Assembly (NCBI RefSeq): GCF_900090045.1
Contig: NW_021638285.1
Location: 62,001-126,000 of the forward strand
Length of the DNA stretch: 64,000 nucleotides
DNA from: Plasmodium malariae
Taxonomy: Eukaryota > Apicomplexa > Aconoidasida > Haemosporida > Plasmodiidae
Direction: 5' to 3'
In this document: piece after piece, positions 25,895 to 38,989 of the stretch
How positions within the stretch are numbered: position 1 is the stretch's first letter
How the letters are laid out: each line of letters starts with the position of its first letter
Made by a program: the position numbers and the translations under genes
The notes under the pieces: model-generated
The model's input: only the letters and a program-made list of their open reading frames with translations
Databases searched by the model: none
Told to the model about the DNA's origin: nothing

Positions 25895-26797
25895 ATGTAT
25901 CATAAAATTTTTTTACTCTTATTTATTAAAATTGATGCATTTATCCTTTTGTCTTGGATATTCCTTTTTAACCATAATGTTATATAATATTTTTATATAA
26001 GAATATTTATTCATATTTTACGTATTTTGTTTTTATTAATAATGTTTCTTTGCATGAATTATATATTTCTTACATAATAAATGTTTACGTTATTATTTTT
26101 TTTTCTTTAGAACTGGTTTAACAAATCTTTGGGTAAGGATAGCAATTCTTGGGAAAAATTGGATAAAGCAAGTTGTAGATTATTGGCAAAATATAATAAT
26201 GATAAGGATTCAAATGTTTTAGTTTTAAAAGATTTACCATATAATGGAGAACATGAAAAAATGATTATAACTAATAATGAAAGAAGAAATAATGGAAAAA
26301 ATAAACAATCAATCAAAAGTTTATTAAATAAGGCACAATACTATACAGAAATTATAGATTATAATAATGGAATGTTTGACGGAAAACATTTTCATTTTGA
26401 AAAAAAATGGATTAAAAAAAAAGATTACGATAAATTTCTTGAAAGGAATAGGAGAATTTGTAATATATCTTTAAGAAAAATAAGATTTAGAAAGTATGGT
26501 ACTGGAGTTGCTATGTTTGTTATTTTTTCATTGTTTGCAGCAGCATTTTATGTATTACCAAGATTAAACTCTTTGATTACTGCATGGGAATCCATTACAG
26601 AGGGTGGAATATTGGAAGCTTTGAATAGTACTATAAGTGACTTGGGAAAGGCAGGAATGACTTCTATTTATTTATCATTATATAGTGTACTTATGCTTAT
26701 ATTGATTATTATGCTTGTAATAGGAATATGTAGAGTCTTAGGAAATAATGAAAAATATAATAAAATTAAATTGATATCTGAACAAAATGCATATTAA
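25895..26797 (+). CDS. fam-m: fam-m protein (two exons)
   Basis: Exon 1 is 25895-25978 and exon 2 is 26111-26797, phase 0, 256 residues. Exon 1 opens MYHK and ends LLSWIFLFNHN, a signal-like hydrophobic stretch. The donor is a weak GTTATA. Exon 2 carries the export-like motif R-L-L-A-K at residues 51-55, then the fam-m signature NKAQYYTEIIDYNNGMFDGK and HFHFEKKWIKKKDYDKFLE. Membrane segments lie at about residues 158-178 and 214-236, and the tail contains NNEKYNKIK. The length is within one residue of the fam-m gene at 4098, but here the export motif is present. It is an exported protein family of unknown function, probably acting at the red-cell membrane. Its doublet partner is the fam-l gene at 21578. 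Confidence 0.9.
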
Positions 26798-26845
26798 TAG
26801 ACTTACATATTTCTGTGACTAATTCATTAATATGAGTAATGTCTG

Positions 26846-26872
26846 TAATATATTTAGTGATACTCTTAATAT
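26846..26872 (+). promoter_or_regulatory. Conserved 3' element after the second fam-m gene
   Basis: TAATATATTTAGTGATACTC lies about 50 bp after the stop and matches the AATATATTTAGTTATATACT block downstream of the other copies with a few changes. Confidence 0.3.
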
Positions 26873-26879
26873 GAATACT

Positions 26880-29060
26880 TATAATTTCTAAAATATTGTA
26901 AATTCGCATGAACAGAATTAGTCTTTTTGGCACACAACAGTATATGCTCCTCATCTTTTTAGGAATTTGAAAGTTAAAAATTTATTTAATTTGTATTTTA
27001 ACGTATAATTTAAGCTTAACTAAAAATATTTATAATAAATATATTTGTGTAATAAATAGATTTCAATGGACAATATATGTCGGTGCTTTAAGGGGAGTAA
27101 ATAGTAGACTTATTCATAAAATATTATAAAACTGAGTTAAATTACATTATAACTAAAAATTATTGTCTCCTATTATGTAACATCTTTTATTATAAAATAA
27201 TTTTTTACTAAGGTAATTAAAAGAAATTATATTATTTTTTTTAAATTAATAAATGCATCTAGTTTAGTATTTAATAAAATTATATGGGAACATTGTATTG
27301 CACGGTTATATATATAAATATATATTTTTACTTAAAAACGCCTTTAATATTTATTTTATATAATATCTTTTATTAGACATATATAAAAAAATTTATTTAT
27401 TGAAAAAATATTCTTGAAAGATTTTGATTTCTATCTTATTCAGTAATTGTGAAGTATAAATATATAATGAAATAATATATTTTTTGAATATGGAAAATTT
27501 ATAATTGTTTAATAATTTGTGTATTATGAAACTTCATAATTATTTCAAGTATAAAAACCAATCATTATATTATTATTTTTCATAATGATATTGTTGATTC
27601 TATTTATTATAAATTAATTTAATATATATTATATTGAAGATACATACATATATTTTATATTGCTTTTATTTTTTATATTATTAAAAAATTAAATCTGTGA
27701 ATTAGATTTAATCACATATTAATAGGTAATATTTATAATTATTTCTATTGTAAGTTTTATCATTTTAAAGTCTATTATAAGAATATAAAGTTTTCATATT
27801 AACTGGCAGAACTGAAGCATATAAGATATATATATATATATGCTTTTACTGAAAATATATGTCAAAGTAGTTCTGCTTAATTCTATTCATATTTTCTAAG
27901 CTAATATAATCATTTTGTTACTTTGCTACAATATTGTTGTATGATTATTGCATTCATGTTTTAAAATAATAATATACCTTATTTTTATTATTAATTAGAG
28001 TAAGTCGAATTGATACGCATAATTAAAATTTTCAAATTAACAACGGAACAACTACATTACTTATAATAATTTTTATAATTATACACCTGACAAATATGTG
28101 ATATTTTATGTTTATTTTAAACGTATTAAGGTTTAATACTCATAAAATATATTATCACTTATATTTTGTTTATATATTATTTTATTTATTACTTCAACAG
28201 ATGAATAATTATATAGCAAGATATATATCGAAATATTTGAAATGATGGTTATATAATAAATATGTACAAACTTCATAAATAAAGTATGTTTTTATATTAA
28301 TATAAATATTATTAATTTATTTTAGATTAAATATTTCAAAAACTATATGTTATTTCTTGATTATTTTTTTTCTATTTCTTACATATTTCCGTAATATTTA
28401 TATTTTATGTATTGAATTTTTGATATATATAAGGTAACACAATTGTTGAATTAAAAATAAAGAAATATCTATTTTATAGATAATAAATCTTGCACCTGTT
28501 ATTTTTTTACATAATTTAGTTAATTTTTTTTTCTGATGAATTTTTAGATAGGAAAATTATATAAACCTATTATTATAGTGAGAATTATACGCTTATTTTA
28601 GTGTTTATTAAACAACTATGATAATTAATTCTAATTATACAGATTTTATTAATGTGTTATTATAAATTCAATTATTTAAAAATATTTTTAAAATTATACA
28701 AACTCGTTTTAATATATTGAACATTTATAACTAACATTTAATGAAAAATATGACTGATTAACATGTATTTCAGGGTTTCATTTCGTTGCACTATTCCCTA
28801 CTTCATTATAATATAAAATATGAAACTTAAGCGTATAAATGTAAGCATAAAACCTAAATAGTGAACCGACGGAATTTTATAATTTTAGTACCTAAATAGA
28901 AGAAAATTTTATAAGTGTTTTAATATTTATTGTTAGATATATCGTGGTTATTGTATCTATATTTGCTTTCCAATTTATAGCCTTTTTTTCATTATTCTGT
29001 ATATTCCATTGTTTTTATTTTCAATTTTCTTAACAAATGAATACTTCTATTAATTAAGAA
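26880..29060. other. AT-rich intergenic DNA, no gene seen
   Basis: No supported frames on either strand. A (TA)n tract lies near 27823-27840. The last few hundred bases, from about 28740, are slightly less AT-biased and border the tryptophan-rich pseudogene. Confidence 0.5.
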
Positions 29061-29069
29061 AAAGGAGTT

Positions 29070-29640
29070 TATCCATTATTCGTTTTTTCTATACGCTTAA
29101 TATATTTAAATAAATAATATTTTTCTAAATTACCTACCAGTTTTTTTTACTGCTTCACTTTTTACTGTATCCTTTCTTCTCTTATGAGCCATTTTTTAAA
29201 TATTAATGTAAAAATGTTATTATTAAGCGCCATTTCCATAACGCACCACCTTTTTCTCCATTTATAATCGGAATATATAATATGATTCATGTTTTTTTAA
29301 ACCATTATATACATTAATCTTTGCTCCAACTAGAGAATACATCATAAAGTTCTGATTGATATTCTTGTTACATATTGGGATTGTAATGCATCCATTTATC
29401 CTCTAATTTGTTCAAAAAAATATTAAATTCCTCCTTTTTTTTCAGGACAAGAATTCTTTTACTTTTTAAAATCTTATATCATTTTCTTTTTCCATCTACT
29501 AAGCCATAGTTCCCAAATAAAATTTTTATATTTTTCTGATAATTTGTATTCCGCTATCTTTTGTTTTAAATATACTTCTGGTATAACTTTAGAGAATTTA
29601 TAAGATTTACAAAGTGGAGACGTTGCTTTTCCCGAAAATA
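29070..29640 (-). pseudogene. Tryptophan-rich protein (TRAg-like) pseudogene
   Basis: Read on the minus strand from 29640 downward, the fragments are tryptophan-rich with the spacing of Plasmodium tryptophan-rich antigens. The first frame contains IPEVYLKQKIAEYKLSEKY and then FIWELWLSRWKKKMI before a TAA. The frame then changes and continues with FLNKLEDKWMHYNPNM, a stop, QEYQSELYDVFSSWSKD, and another stop. Beyond 29290, short tryptophan or basic pieces remain (DYKWRKRW, AHKRRKDTVKSEAVKK). At least three stops and one frameshift make it non-functional. A possible exon 1 remnant, hydrophobic and ending at a GTAAGA donor, lies near 29750-29840 but has no ATG. Intact family members are usually two-exon genes. 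The assignment rests on recognised motifs and was not searched. Confidence 0.6.
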
Positions 29641-29849
29641 TTTAAATAAAATATTAAAAAAAGTGTATTTTTTAGATTAATTTAATTTTTAAGTGGAATT
29701 AACTAAAATTCAAATATATTTATTAGAAATATTTTATCTTACCCAACTGCAGTAATCATCATTTGAACTGGTTGAAGACAATTTAAATATGACTGTCGAA
29801 ACAGACGTAAAAAAGAATATTGTTTCTACTTTAATAATAAATGGTGCTA

Positions 29850-30259
29850 CTTTATATTATTTAATTTTCAATTAAATATATTAAATTACAAAGGCATACA
29901 CTTTAATATAAATATGAAAATATAACGGAACAATATAAAATGATTTATAAAAAATATTTAAATTACGGTTCAAAAAAAAATAATGAAACAAAAAGTTCTA
30001 TATAAAAAAAAAAAATTAAAAATTATGATTTTTATTAAGAATTAATTTTATAAAAACGTCATAAAATATCTTTAGAGAAACGCCTATATCTACTTAAATG
30101 TAATTAAATATTTATTTATGTACCTATGTCCCCTTATAATTATTTTAATAACATTAAATTATTTTATTTATTATTTTTTTTTCATAAATATTTAATTTTA
30201 AAATATAAATAATAATAATGATATATAAAATTATTGTAAAACTTAATATAAATAAATCT

Positions 30260-30290
<31 letters not shown>

Positions 30291-32640
30291 TATGTATAGA
30301 TAAAACATCAAGTGTTACAATAGATTATCCCATTCATTTTTTTTTATCATGTAGATATATCATTACTATAAGCTATATGTATTTTATTAATAAATACACT
30401 ATCCGTCATTAATATTATTATAATTATAATTTTTTTTTTTATGAACATGTTATTCTGTATAATTGTAATATGATAATAAATATGCTGATATAGAAATGAA
30501 GACAAAAATTAAATTAGAAAAAAATATAAAAATAAATAACTAAAATATGAAACTCCAAAATATATTAATTTTAAATATAAATAACGATTATATAATGGAA
30601 AATAATAAGTTTTTAAAAAAACCTTTTTAGCATTTAAAACAGACTACGTTTTCCATATTATATTGTTTTACATTTTTTTCAACTATCTTTTTATTTTAAT
30701 TTATAAGATTTTTCAAACCTATTTTTTGTTCTTCTAATACTTGCATTACTTTTTGTATTTATTTTTATGTATTTTACACATTCCTGTTAGTTTATTATTT
30801 TTATTCTCTTTTTACTTTTTCTATTAATTGTTTTCATATTTTATGTTTTTTACCAATTTTTTTTCTATTAAAAAAAGTTCATTAGAATAAATTATGATTT
30901 ATGGCATTATTGTAGTACAACTTGTTATATTAAAAGAAATATTATTTGCATATTTTTATTATTTTCTTTTTTTTCTAATTGAATAATTCTGATATTAAAA
31001 AATTAGAATATATATAATGTATTACTTTTGGAGAAAATAATTATTTATATCTTTGTTCTGTATGAATTCTAATAATTTTAAAATAAACGGCATAAAAATT
31101 TGCATGTATAATTTTTTATTATTATAATTCCATAACAGGATTAATATTTGCTATATTAGTAAAATGTTCTAATAAAATGGTTTTTTTATTTATAAATATA
31201 TTATAAGAATTGTAATTTTTAAAAAATATAGCTAATATTTTTGGAATACTGTTAAAAGATAATTTAAAAAAAATGTTTTTGCTAGTAGAATATATAATAA
31301 TATAAAAAATATGGTTACTGTACATTTTATAAATGTTGAAATATGTGTAACAAAATAAAAAAAATATATATATTTAAAAAAAACACATTAATTTATTTAA
31401 CGTGAAGGTGAATATTTACTTAAAATTTACGCCATACGCTAAAAGTTAATTAATAACATGTTTTAATGAACAGAAAAAATGATAATGTAATAAAATTATT
31501 TATACACAATAGCATAGCATTAAAATTGAAAAATAACATTATAAATCGGATTAGATATATCATTCCCATGATCTACTATAAGGTTGCTCTTTTTATTAAT
31601 ATTTCATCAATCATTAATAATAATTACTTTACATTTTAGCAATATATAAGTAACATAATAAATAATTCAATTATTTAGAAATATTATTTATTCTACAATA
31701 TGTTCTAATTGAGAATATCTCCCACAATTGTAGTAAAATATATAGTATATTGATTTAAGGTATCTATTTCTTATTCTCCTAAAAATTAAAAAAATTACAT
31801 TTTTTTTATATTAATATATATATATGTAAATGTGTTTAGTTTATTATTCATTATATATTATGGAGAAAATGAAATTCTTCATTAAGAAATAGAGTTTTTA
31901 GATATAGTTTTTTAATTTTTTTAAAAAATAAATAATTAAAAAAACGCAAATATAGATAATAGGTAAAATTTTGAAAATATACAATAAATGAATTTTATTA
32001 ATGTACGATATTCATTAACTCATAACTGATTAAGACGTTTTCATTATGTAGCATATATTTTTTTTTTAATATAATTTGTAATATAGATTATGTGTAAATT
32101 ATCATTACGTTTTCATGCATATAAAGAGTTCTTTTCCTTATTTTTTTTTTTTTATGAACAAATTTTTTATATAAATTGAAACATGAAACGGTTGGTCAAT
32201 GGAAATATAAAAAGATACAAATAAGTATATTTCTAAAAGTGAAAATAACTGTAAATTAAGAAGTAATGGAATAAAATAGAATTATTTAAATTTTTGTAAT
32301 AATAATATATTAATTCAAGAATAGTGTTACAAATTATTTATTTTGTTTTTATTTATTATTCCAAATTATAATTTTTTTAAGGTGTAAAATTTTCGGAAAA
32401 TTTTAATATTAATTTTTTTTTTATATGCGTATTAACATCTTACTATTTTTGTTAAATCATGTATTAGAGGAGTGCTCTAATGTATAATATTACAGATATA
32501 AAAAAACGTATATAATTGTAATATATTTTAAATGCTTCAATTTCAAACTTCATGTTTCATGATTTCTTTTTTCCTTTTTATTACTTATTAATTTACATTC
32601 ATTTTCTTTATTTCCTAGAGACATTAAAAAATTTAAATAA
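29850..32640. other. AT-rich intergenic DNA, no gene seen
   Basis: Plus-strand frame 30218-30412 is mostly the (TCTATA)/(TA) tract read as protein, and minus-strand frame 31122-31325 is low-complexity. Neither has splice signals or family motifs. The right end should include the 3' untranslated region of the STP1 gene. Confidence 0.55.
30257..30293. repeat. (TCTATA)4 followed by (TA)n
   Basis: Four perfect TCTATA hexamers run directly into an alternating TA tract. The hexamer resembles the TTCTATA units upstream of fam genes, but no gene follows. Confidence 0.85.
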
Positions 32641-32706
32641 TATTTTACGTTAGTAGCCTTTTTTCTTAAATATCATCTAAATATATTATGGAAGTTACCT
32701 ATGAAT

Positions 32707-35318
32707 TTATAGAAACTGTTTTTCTGCTATTTCATCCGATTTGTCTACTGTTCTATCACTAACTATAGAATTTGCATATAAGTCATCTTCTCTTATCCAA
32801 TCTTCTATCTCATTCCTGAAACTATCTTTCCATATATGAGCATCAAATTCCTCATTTCTTTTATTTTCTATATCATTTTTATTATATTCAATTATATTTT
32901 CTGTAATTTCTTGCTTTTTACTTGAATATCCTTCTCCTTTCCATTCATTTATGGATCTATCCAAATATGATTCCCTATTTTCAAGGTTTACCTCCTTTTT
33001 ATATTCTTCTAATACTGTTATAAGCACGAGAATACAAAACTTTGTTAATAATTTTTTTTTTATATATTTACATAATTCTTCATAATTTTCTTTGTGCTGC
33101 AATTCTTCTACATTAAATAGTGATACATATTTTTTAGTATCTTCATTTACATATTCATCTGAGATATTCTGCAACTCCTCTGCTAATCCATTATTCCAGT
33201 ACTGATCAAGATGTTGTTGTATAATCATACCCTTTTTTGATATCCACTGTCTCCATATATCTTTTTCTCTTTCTAAATATGAAACTTTTTGATTTTCATT
33301 TGAAGATTTCTTTTTTATTTCTTCCATTTCTTGTATGTAAGCTACTTCTCTTTTCCATTCATCCTTCAAATTATTAAACCAATCGTCTTTTTTCAGATTT
33401 TGAGAAAGATTTCTATATCTTTGTATCCATTTATTCCATAGAATATTTTGCTTTTTAATATCACTGATACATTTAATATTTTCTATTATTAGATCATCAT
33501 TTTTTAAATTGGAATAGGTTGTATAATCCTTTTTTGTGAACTCATCTATACATATTTCTAAGAATTCGTATTTGTGGTTTTCCCAATCTTCATTTATGCA
33601 TTCTTCGAGTACTTCCATATGTACTTCTATTATGATTTTGGATCTGTCTTTTTTTTTCTTCGACAAGTTTACTTTTTTTGTACGTTCATTTATTTTAATT
33701 TTTTTTATGATTTCTTCATCATCATATATTGCGCGTTCTAAATGATCATCTGTGAAAAACTTACTTTTTTTATCAAATCGTGAAGGTACTTTTATTCTAA
33801 GGAATTTCATTTGTTTTCTTTTTATATTTTTTTTTTTTTTAAACATCCCTATTAATGCGTACTGCAAAGAGAAAAAGAACAAAACATTTATAAATTAAAT
33901 TATTAGAATAATCAAATTCTTATTATATATTTAGCCTTATGTTTTTATTTTACTTTAATAAAAAAAGAAAATACAATAATAATAATAATACTTATTAAAA
34001 TAGATGATGTATGAGTGTTAGATCGTTGCAGTACTTGACCTGTAACATCTTTTTAAATATGTATACAATATATATAAATTAATGTATGTAATTATTTTAA
34101 AAATAGCAAAATAACTAGCCTTATTGTTACCTGCAAATGTAGGGGGCGTTGAAGGTGAAGAAGAATGGGAAATACTTACTTCCATTGAAGTAGATGGAGA
34201 AATAGCTTTAGAATCATTCGTGTCTTCCAGTGCTCCCGTATTTGGAGAAAATGGTGTATCATCGTATGATTTCCTTTCTTTAATTTCAGATCCTGATATT
34301 TGTTCGTTTTTAGGTTGAGGATCCTGAATATCCTTGCTGTCACCTTGAGTACTTGAAGCTTCCGTTGAAGGTAGTGCACCAGTTTGAGGTTCAAGATCCT
34401 GTTGAACCTGTTCTTGTTGAGTTTTTACTTCAGTTTTGTCTTTCTCTACATGTCCAATATGCAAGTCTTGTTTCTGTGAAACTTGAAGTTCAGATTGAGC
34501 GCTATCTGTTGTTTGATCAACATCTGAAGGAATTGTTTTTTTGTCTGAGGATTTAGGAGATATTTGTGAAACTGCATGCTTAACTGGACATTTAGGAAGT
34601 TCGAGAAATGTTCTAGGATTAAGTATGTCACATTTTTTTGTTGGAAATGGGGGCTGTAGATTTTTGCAATTATTTTGTATGAGCACTTTCTGTGTACTAA
34701 AATGCATACGTTTTTCCTTAATCCACGCATTATATTCATCAATTTTACTTGAACATGTTTCATCACATTCACTTGAAATTTTACGTAATCCTGTATGACA
34801 TGGAATTTCTTTTATTTTATTATTATTTTCATCGCAGAAATCTAGTGCTTCATAATTTAATAATAAAATGTTTTTTTCTTTATCATCAAAAATAGGAAAA
34901 CATCCTCCATAATTTTTATTTATCTTCTTAAAGTAAGATGTTGCCCAATATTTTACTGTTCCTTCCCACTTATTTTGATTTTTGTAAAGTGGTGCTTTTT
35001 TATTCTGTATTAGAAAATCAACCAATTTGAGGCATTCGTTCCTAGAATTCTCTTTATTACTCTCCTTAATTAGGGAAGGAGTTTTATTTATTATATGTTT
35101 TGAAATTTTTCTAAACTCTGATGTCCCATAGAATTCTAATGCTCCTAAGCTAAAAACACCTCTTTCCTGAATTCAAAAGAATTATTATCAATTAGCCAAT
35201 GACCATAAAATTTAAGCGCGGTTACTTTATCACTTTTTTTTGTTATAAGTACGTAATTTACTTAAATTTTATTTTATTATAAAAAAACGAATATTACCGA
35301 GGAGAAACACTTTTCCAT
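32707..35318 (-). CDS. STP1: STP1 protein, four exons, complete
   Basis: Minus-strand exons are 35318-35298, 35166-34131, 34039-33954 and 33861-32707, all with GT..AG introns and matching phases, giving 765 residues. Exon 1 encodes only MEKCFSS. Exon 2 encodes a cysteine-containing N-terminal domain (to about residue 202, with FPIFDDKEKNILLLNYEALD and C-HTGLRKISSEC-DETC). A P/S/T/Q/E-rich, probably disordered stretch (about 203-352) follows. Exon 3 is an 86-base exon carrying the single membrane segment (about 364-380). Exon 4 encodes a 384-residue intracellular region that starts with a basic run and is tryptophan-rich (IEVHMEVLEECINEDWE, WNKWIQRY, WRQWISKKG). This is the SURFIN-like layout; no classical signal peptide is visible, as usual for the family. 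It is expected at the red-cell or merozoite surface, with the tail in the cytoplasm. No frameshifts or stops were seen, so it looks intact. Exact ligand unknown. Confidence 0.88.
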
Positions 35319-35319
35319 A

Positions 35320-38300
35320 ATGATAATATATTAATACTCTACTGTGTTGCAAATAATAATCTAAAAGAAAAATACGAATATATATCTTTTATGAATAATG
35401 TAATTTTAAAATTAATATTTACTAGCTAGAAGAAATTTTAAAATTAGCCACTACGTAAGAATAATATGAGAATTATAAAATAAGTGAATACAATAATATT
35501 TATTTTATATTGTTTTACCTTAAGTAAATATATCACTATAGGATTTATGTCCTAGTTATATTTTGTTATTAAATAAATTATATGTATAAATTTATATGTA
35601 AAATTTATGTTCGCATTATAGAGAAAAAGCTTAATAACTTAATTTAAAAAAATACATATATATAAGCTTAACAATATGAAATTTATTATATAAAATAATG
35701 GGTAAAATATATAGAACATGTTTTTCCTTTTTGCTCAGCATAAATACATATATTTATATATACTTTACCTGTATTAGTGTAAAATACCCAATTTTAATCC
35801 TTTTATCTTAAAAAAATGTATAATTTATAGCAGAACTCATTAGTGATATTTAATGTTCGTGTATATATTATTGTTTAACGATTATGTTATATATTGGATA
35901 TAAGTAATTATAGTGTTACAATTATTTTTTTAATAGATTTTTAAATATACTACGTTATATCTTGAAATTAGAAATATTATATATATTTTTTACTAAATAG
36001 TTGTTATAGTTATTAAAATTACATACTATTAAAATTTATGTATGCCACTTAATGTTATATATATATATCTTTTAATTAAAAATTAATTATTTATAGTTTA
36101 TGTTACGCTAATGAATATTTTCTTAGTAGCATAATTCTTTATACATATATGTTCTTATGTAGAGTTGTATGACTACTTTTAGATATTAATGATTTAATAA
36201 GAATTAAATTTTAATTAAAATGTATATTTATGTCTATTAATTAATATAAATATATTTGTTAACTTATTTTAAAAATGAAAGATTATTAAGATATACCTTG
36301 TGAAAATTTAATTATAACATATTCTTTATGAAAAGTGCAATAAATTAAAACATAGTAATAAAAAATAATGATACAATAATTTAAAGTAAATAAAACAGTA
36401 TATCACATTAAAATATACAAAAAATATTGAAATCTCCTAATTATTTTTCTGTAATAATTTAGATATATATTCTATTGTATATTTCAAAAAGATTCTATTA
36501 ATTTTTTGTTTTTATTATGGTTTTAATATCTATATGAAAATACCTATAAACAATATTAAAAAATGTTATTTTGCCATTTAAAATGAAAAAGTTAATGTAT
36601 TATTATATAATACTTTATAATGAGTGAATCAATAAATGAAATTATAGAACCATTTAAAAGCATATGCAGTACTCAGGGTCATCCTACTATAATTTAAATA
36701 TATTATTGCTAATTTAATTCATCATTTGAAACAAATACATAAGAGATAGGAAACAGTATATTAAGATATATAAATATTTTAAGGAGAAAATTTTGTACAC
36801 TTTTACTTCACATAAATAGTTAAGTTATCACAGTAAGATTTAATCAATGTAATATATAAAAAATAATTTGTTTCATTTATTTCAAAATTTTATATTAAAA
36901 TATACCCAAATTGATTGTTGTATTTTTTCTTTTTATATTAATTTATTACATTCCGTACAATTTGTTTTAAAATATATTTTGATTTATATCAATATACAGA
37001 AAAATATACATAAAAATATATTATTTCTAAAGATAGTAAATATTTAAACTGCAGTATTTTTATATGTTACATATATGATAAACATAATGAATAAAGATCT
37101 TATGAAAGTGAGTTTATATATGGCAATATAAAAGAAACTATTATTTTCTCAAATATATAAAAGCATATTAAATATATGGCGAAATATTTGTTTTAAAAAA
37201 TATTTATAAGAATATTTATTTTATATTCTATTTTTTTTTTGCTGTTTTATAAATATAGGAAAATAATTTTTTTTAGTTTATGTATTTTTTAATATTCTGT
37301 TTTAATATATAATTAAATATACTGTACGATTCTGAAGTTTATTAATCACGTATTATTTAGAGTAAAAAAAAATTCATTAATATTCTTATGAATTATTAAA
37401 TATTCTTTTATCCTGTATGAATATATAATTTTTTTATTTAAAAAATATTATTTAACTTTATAATATATATTTCACAAGTAATTTTTTTCGCATTAAATAT
37501 AATAATAAAATTGGAATATATATATGAATTTGAACAATGATTAACCAAATATATGTACAAGGAACCGTATTTAACATAATTTAGTTAAGATAAATCATAT
37601 ATTATAACTTTTTCATAATTAATATATACAGATACACAATATAAGAACTGTGGTATACATTTTTAAAAAAAATTACTTACATATTTTAATTTATAGTTCA
37701 CATTATTTCATACTATATTTCAGATTATCCATATATTGTGAGAGTGGAAACAACTTTAAATTAAAATATATCTGAAAAATAATATAAGAAAATTTATTTT
37801 GATAATATATATGTTTTAATTTATATATTATTTTGTTATTACTACTCATAAGGATAGAATGAAAATATATTATATAAGGTACTCGTCTTTATAAGTCATT
37901 TAGCTCATAATATATTAAATTATATTTATACACATTAACTTAATATAGAAAACTTGATATTAGTGTTAAGTTTTAATCAATAAAATATAACTTAATTTAT
38001 TACATATTATTCGTTTATATAAAATATAGTTGATATGAAATTATGTAGGTATAATTCATATCTCTCGATATTTTAGTTATGGAAAATATTACATGATTGA
38101 TTATTTAGTTTTCCTCATATAAAAATAATTATATAAATATTAATTATATATTAATATATATGATACATTTATAATTATAAAATTTTAGTAGACTTAATGG
38201 AAATTTCATTTTTCCACTGTAACTGATAATAAAATTATGCATATATATTTATTGAATTGTGTCATATATGCATAAGATATAGATATACTTTTTATTATAA

Positions 38301-38580
38301 ATAATACGTATCCCAACTATGTTAAAATTGCGTAATAATATTGATGTTGGTTACATAATTAATATAAAATTATTAGTATATTTCCTCTTTTTTCATGAAT
38401 AATAAATTTTCATAAATTCATTATCCTTTAATTTCATATTATGTTTTCTTATCTGCTTAAACATGTTTTATAGAATATATTTATATCAATTTTCTACAGT
38501 TCTCTTTGAATTAGTTTTATTTACGTAATAATGCATCTGTTATATTATCAATGAAAAAACTTATTTTGAATATTTCTATT
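35320..38580. other. AT-rich DNA upstream of STP1, no gene seen
   Basis: It should include the STP1 promoter, but no recognised motif stands out. A tiny plus-strand frame near 36620-36700 opens with ATG and encodes MSESINEIIEPFKSIC; it is too short to support. The TTCTATA cluster of the fam genes was not found in the first 500 bp upstream of STP1. Confidence 0.45.
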
Positions 38581-38868
38581 ACTATTTTTTCAAAATAATC
38601 TTCAAATAAGCTATTCAAGGCACAATTTTATACGAAAAATAATATGTATTAATGAAAATTTATAAATTGGAATTTGTTGCATTCTAATGTGTTCTACAGC
38701 GTCTACATTCACAGAAATATGTGGTATTATTTTAAGAAACTTTTTCTGGTGTGTTATTATTTTATTTAACTTTATATTTCAAAGTTTTTACATTTGTTTT
38801 TATTGAATATTGTAAAAAAGTCCAGATGATGTAAACTAGTTTTCACGAAATTACATACTCATTAAGAC

Positions 38869-38891
38869 AAAACTACTGCAGCAGTAGTTTT
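38869..38891. repeat. Small perfect hairpin, 9-bp arms
   Basis: The arms AAAACTACT and AGTAGTTTT flank the loop GCAGC. It lies just before the plus-strand gene relic. Confidence 0.7.
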
Positions 38892-38989
38892 ATATCACAT
38901 TAAAGTAGAGAGATATATAAGGAACTAACATTTTTAATTAGTTTAATTTATGTTGTTAGAATAAAGTAAAAATTATAAAAACATGATAA

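Noticed and set aside
34124..34798. Several plus- and minus-strand frames within the STP1 exon
   Set aside because: Shadow frames of the STP1 exon 2, which has consistent splice phases and family motifs.
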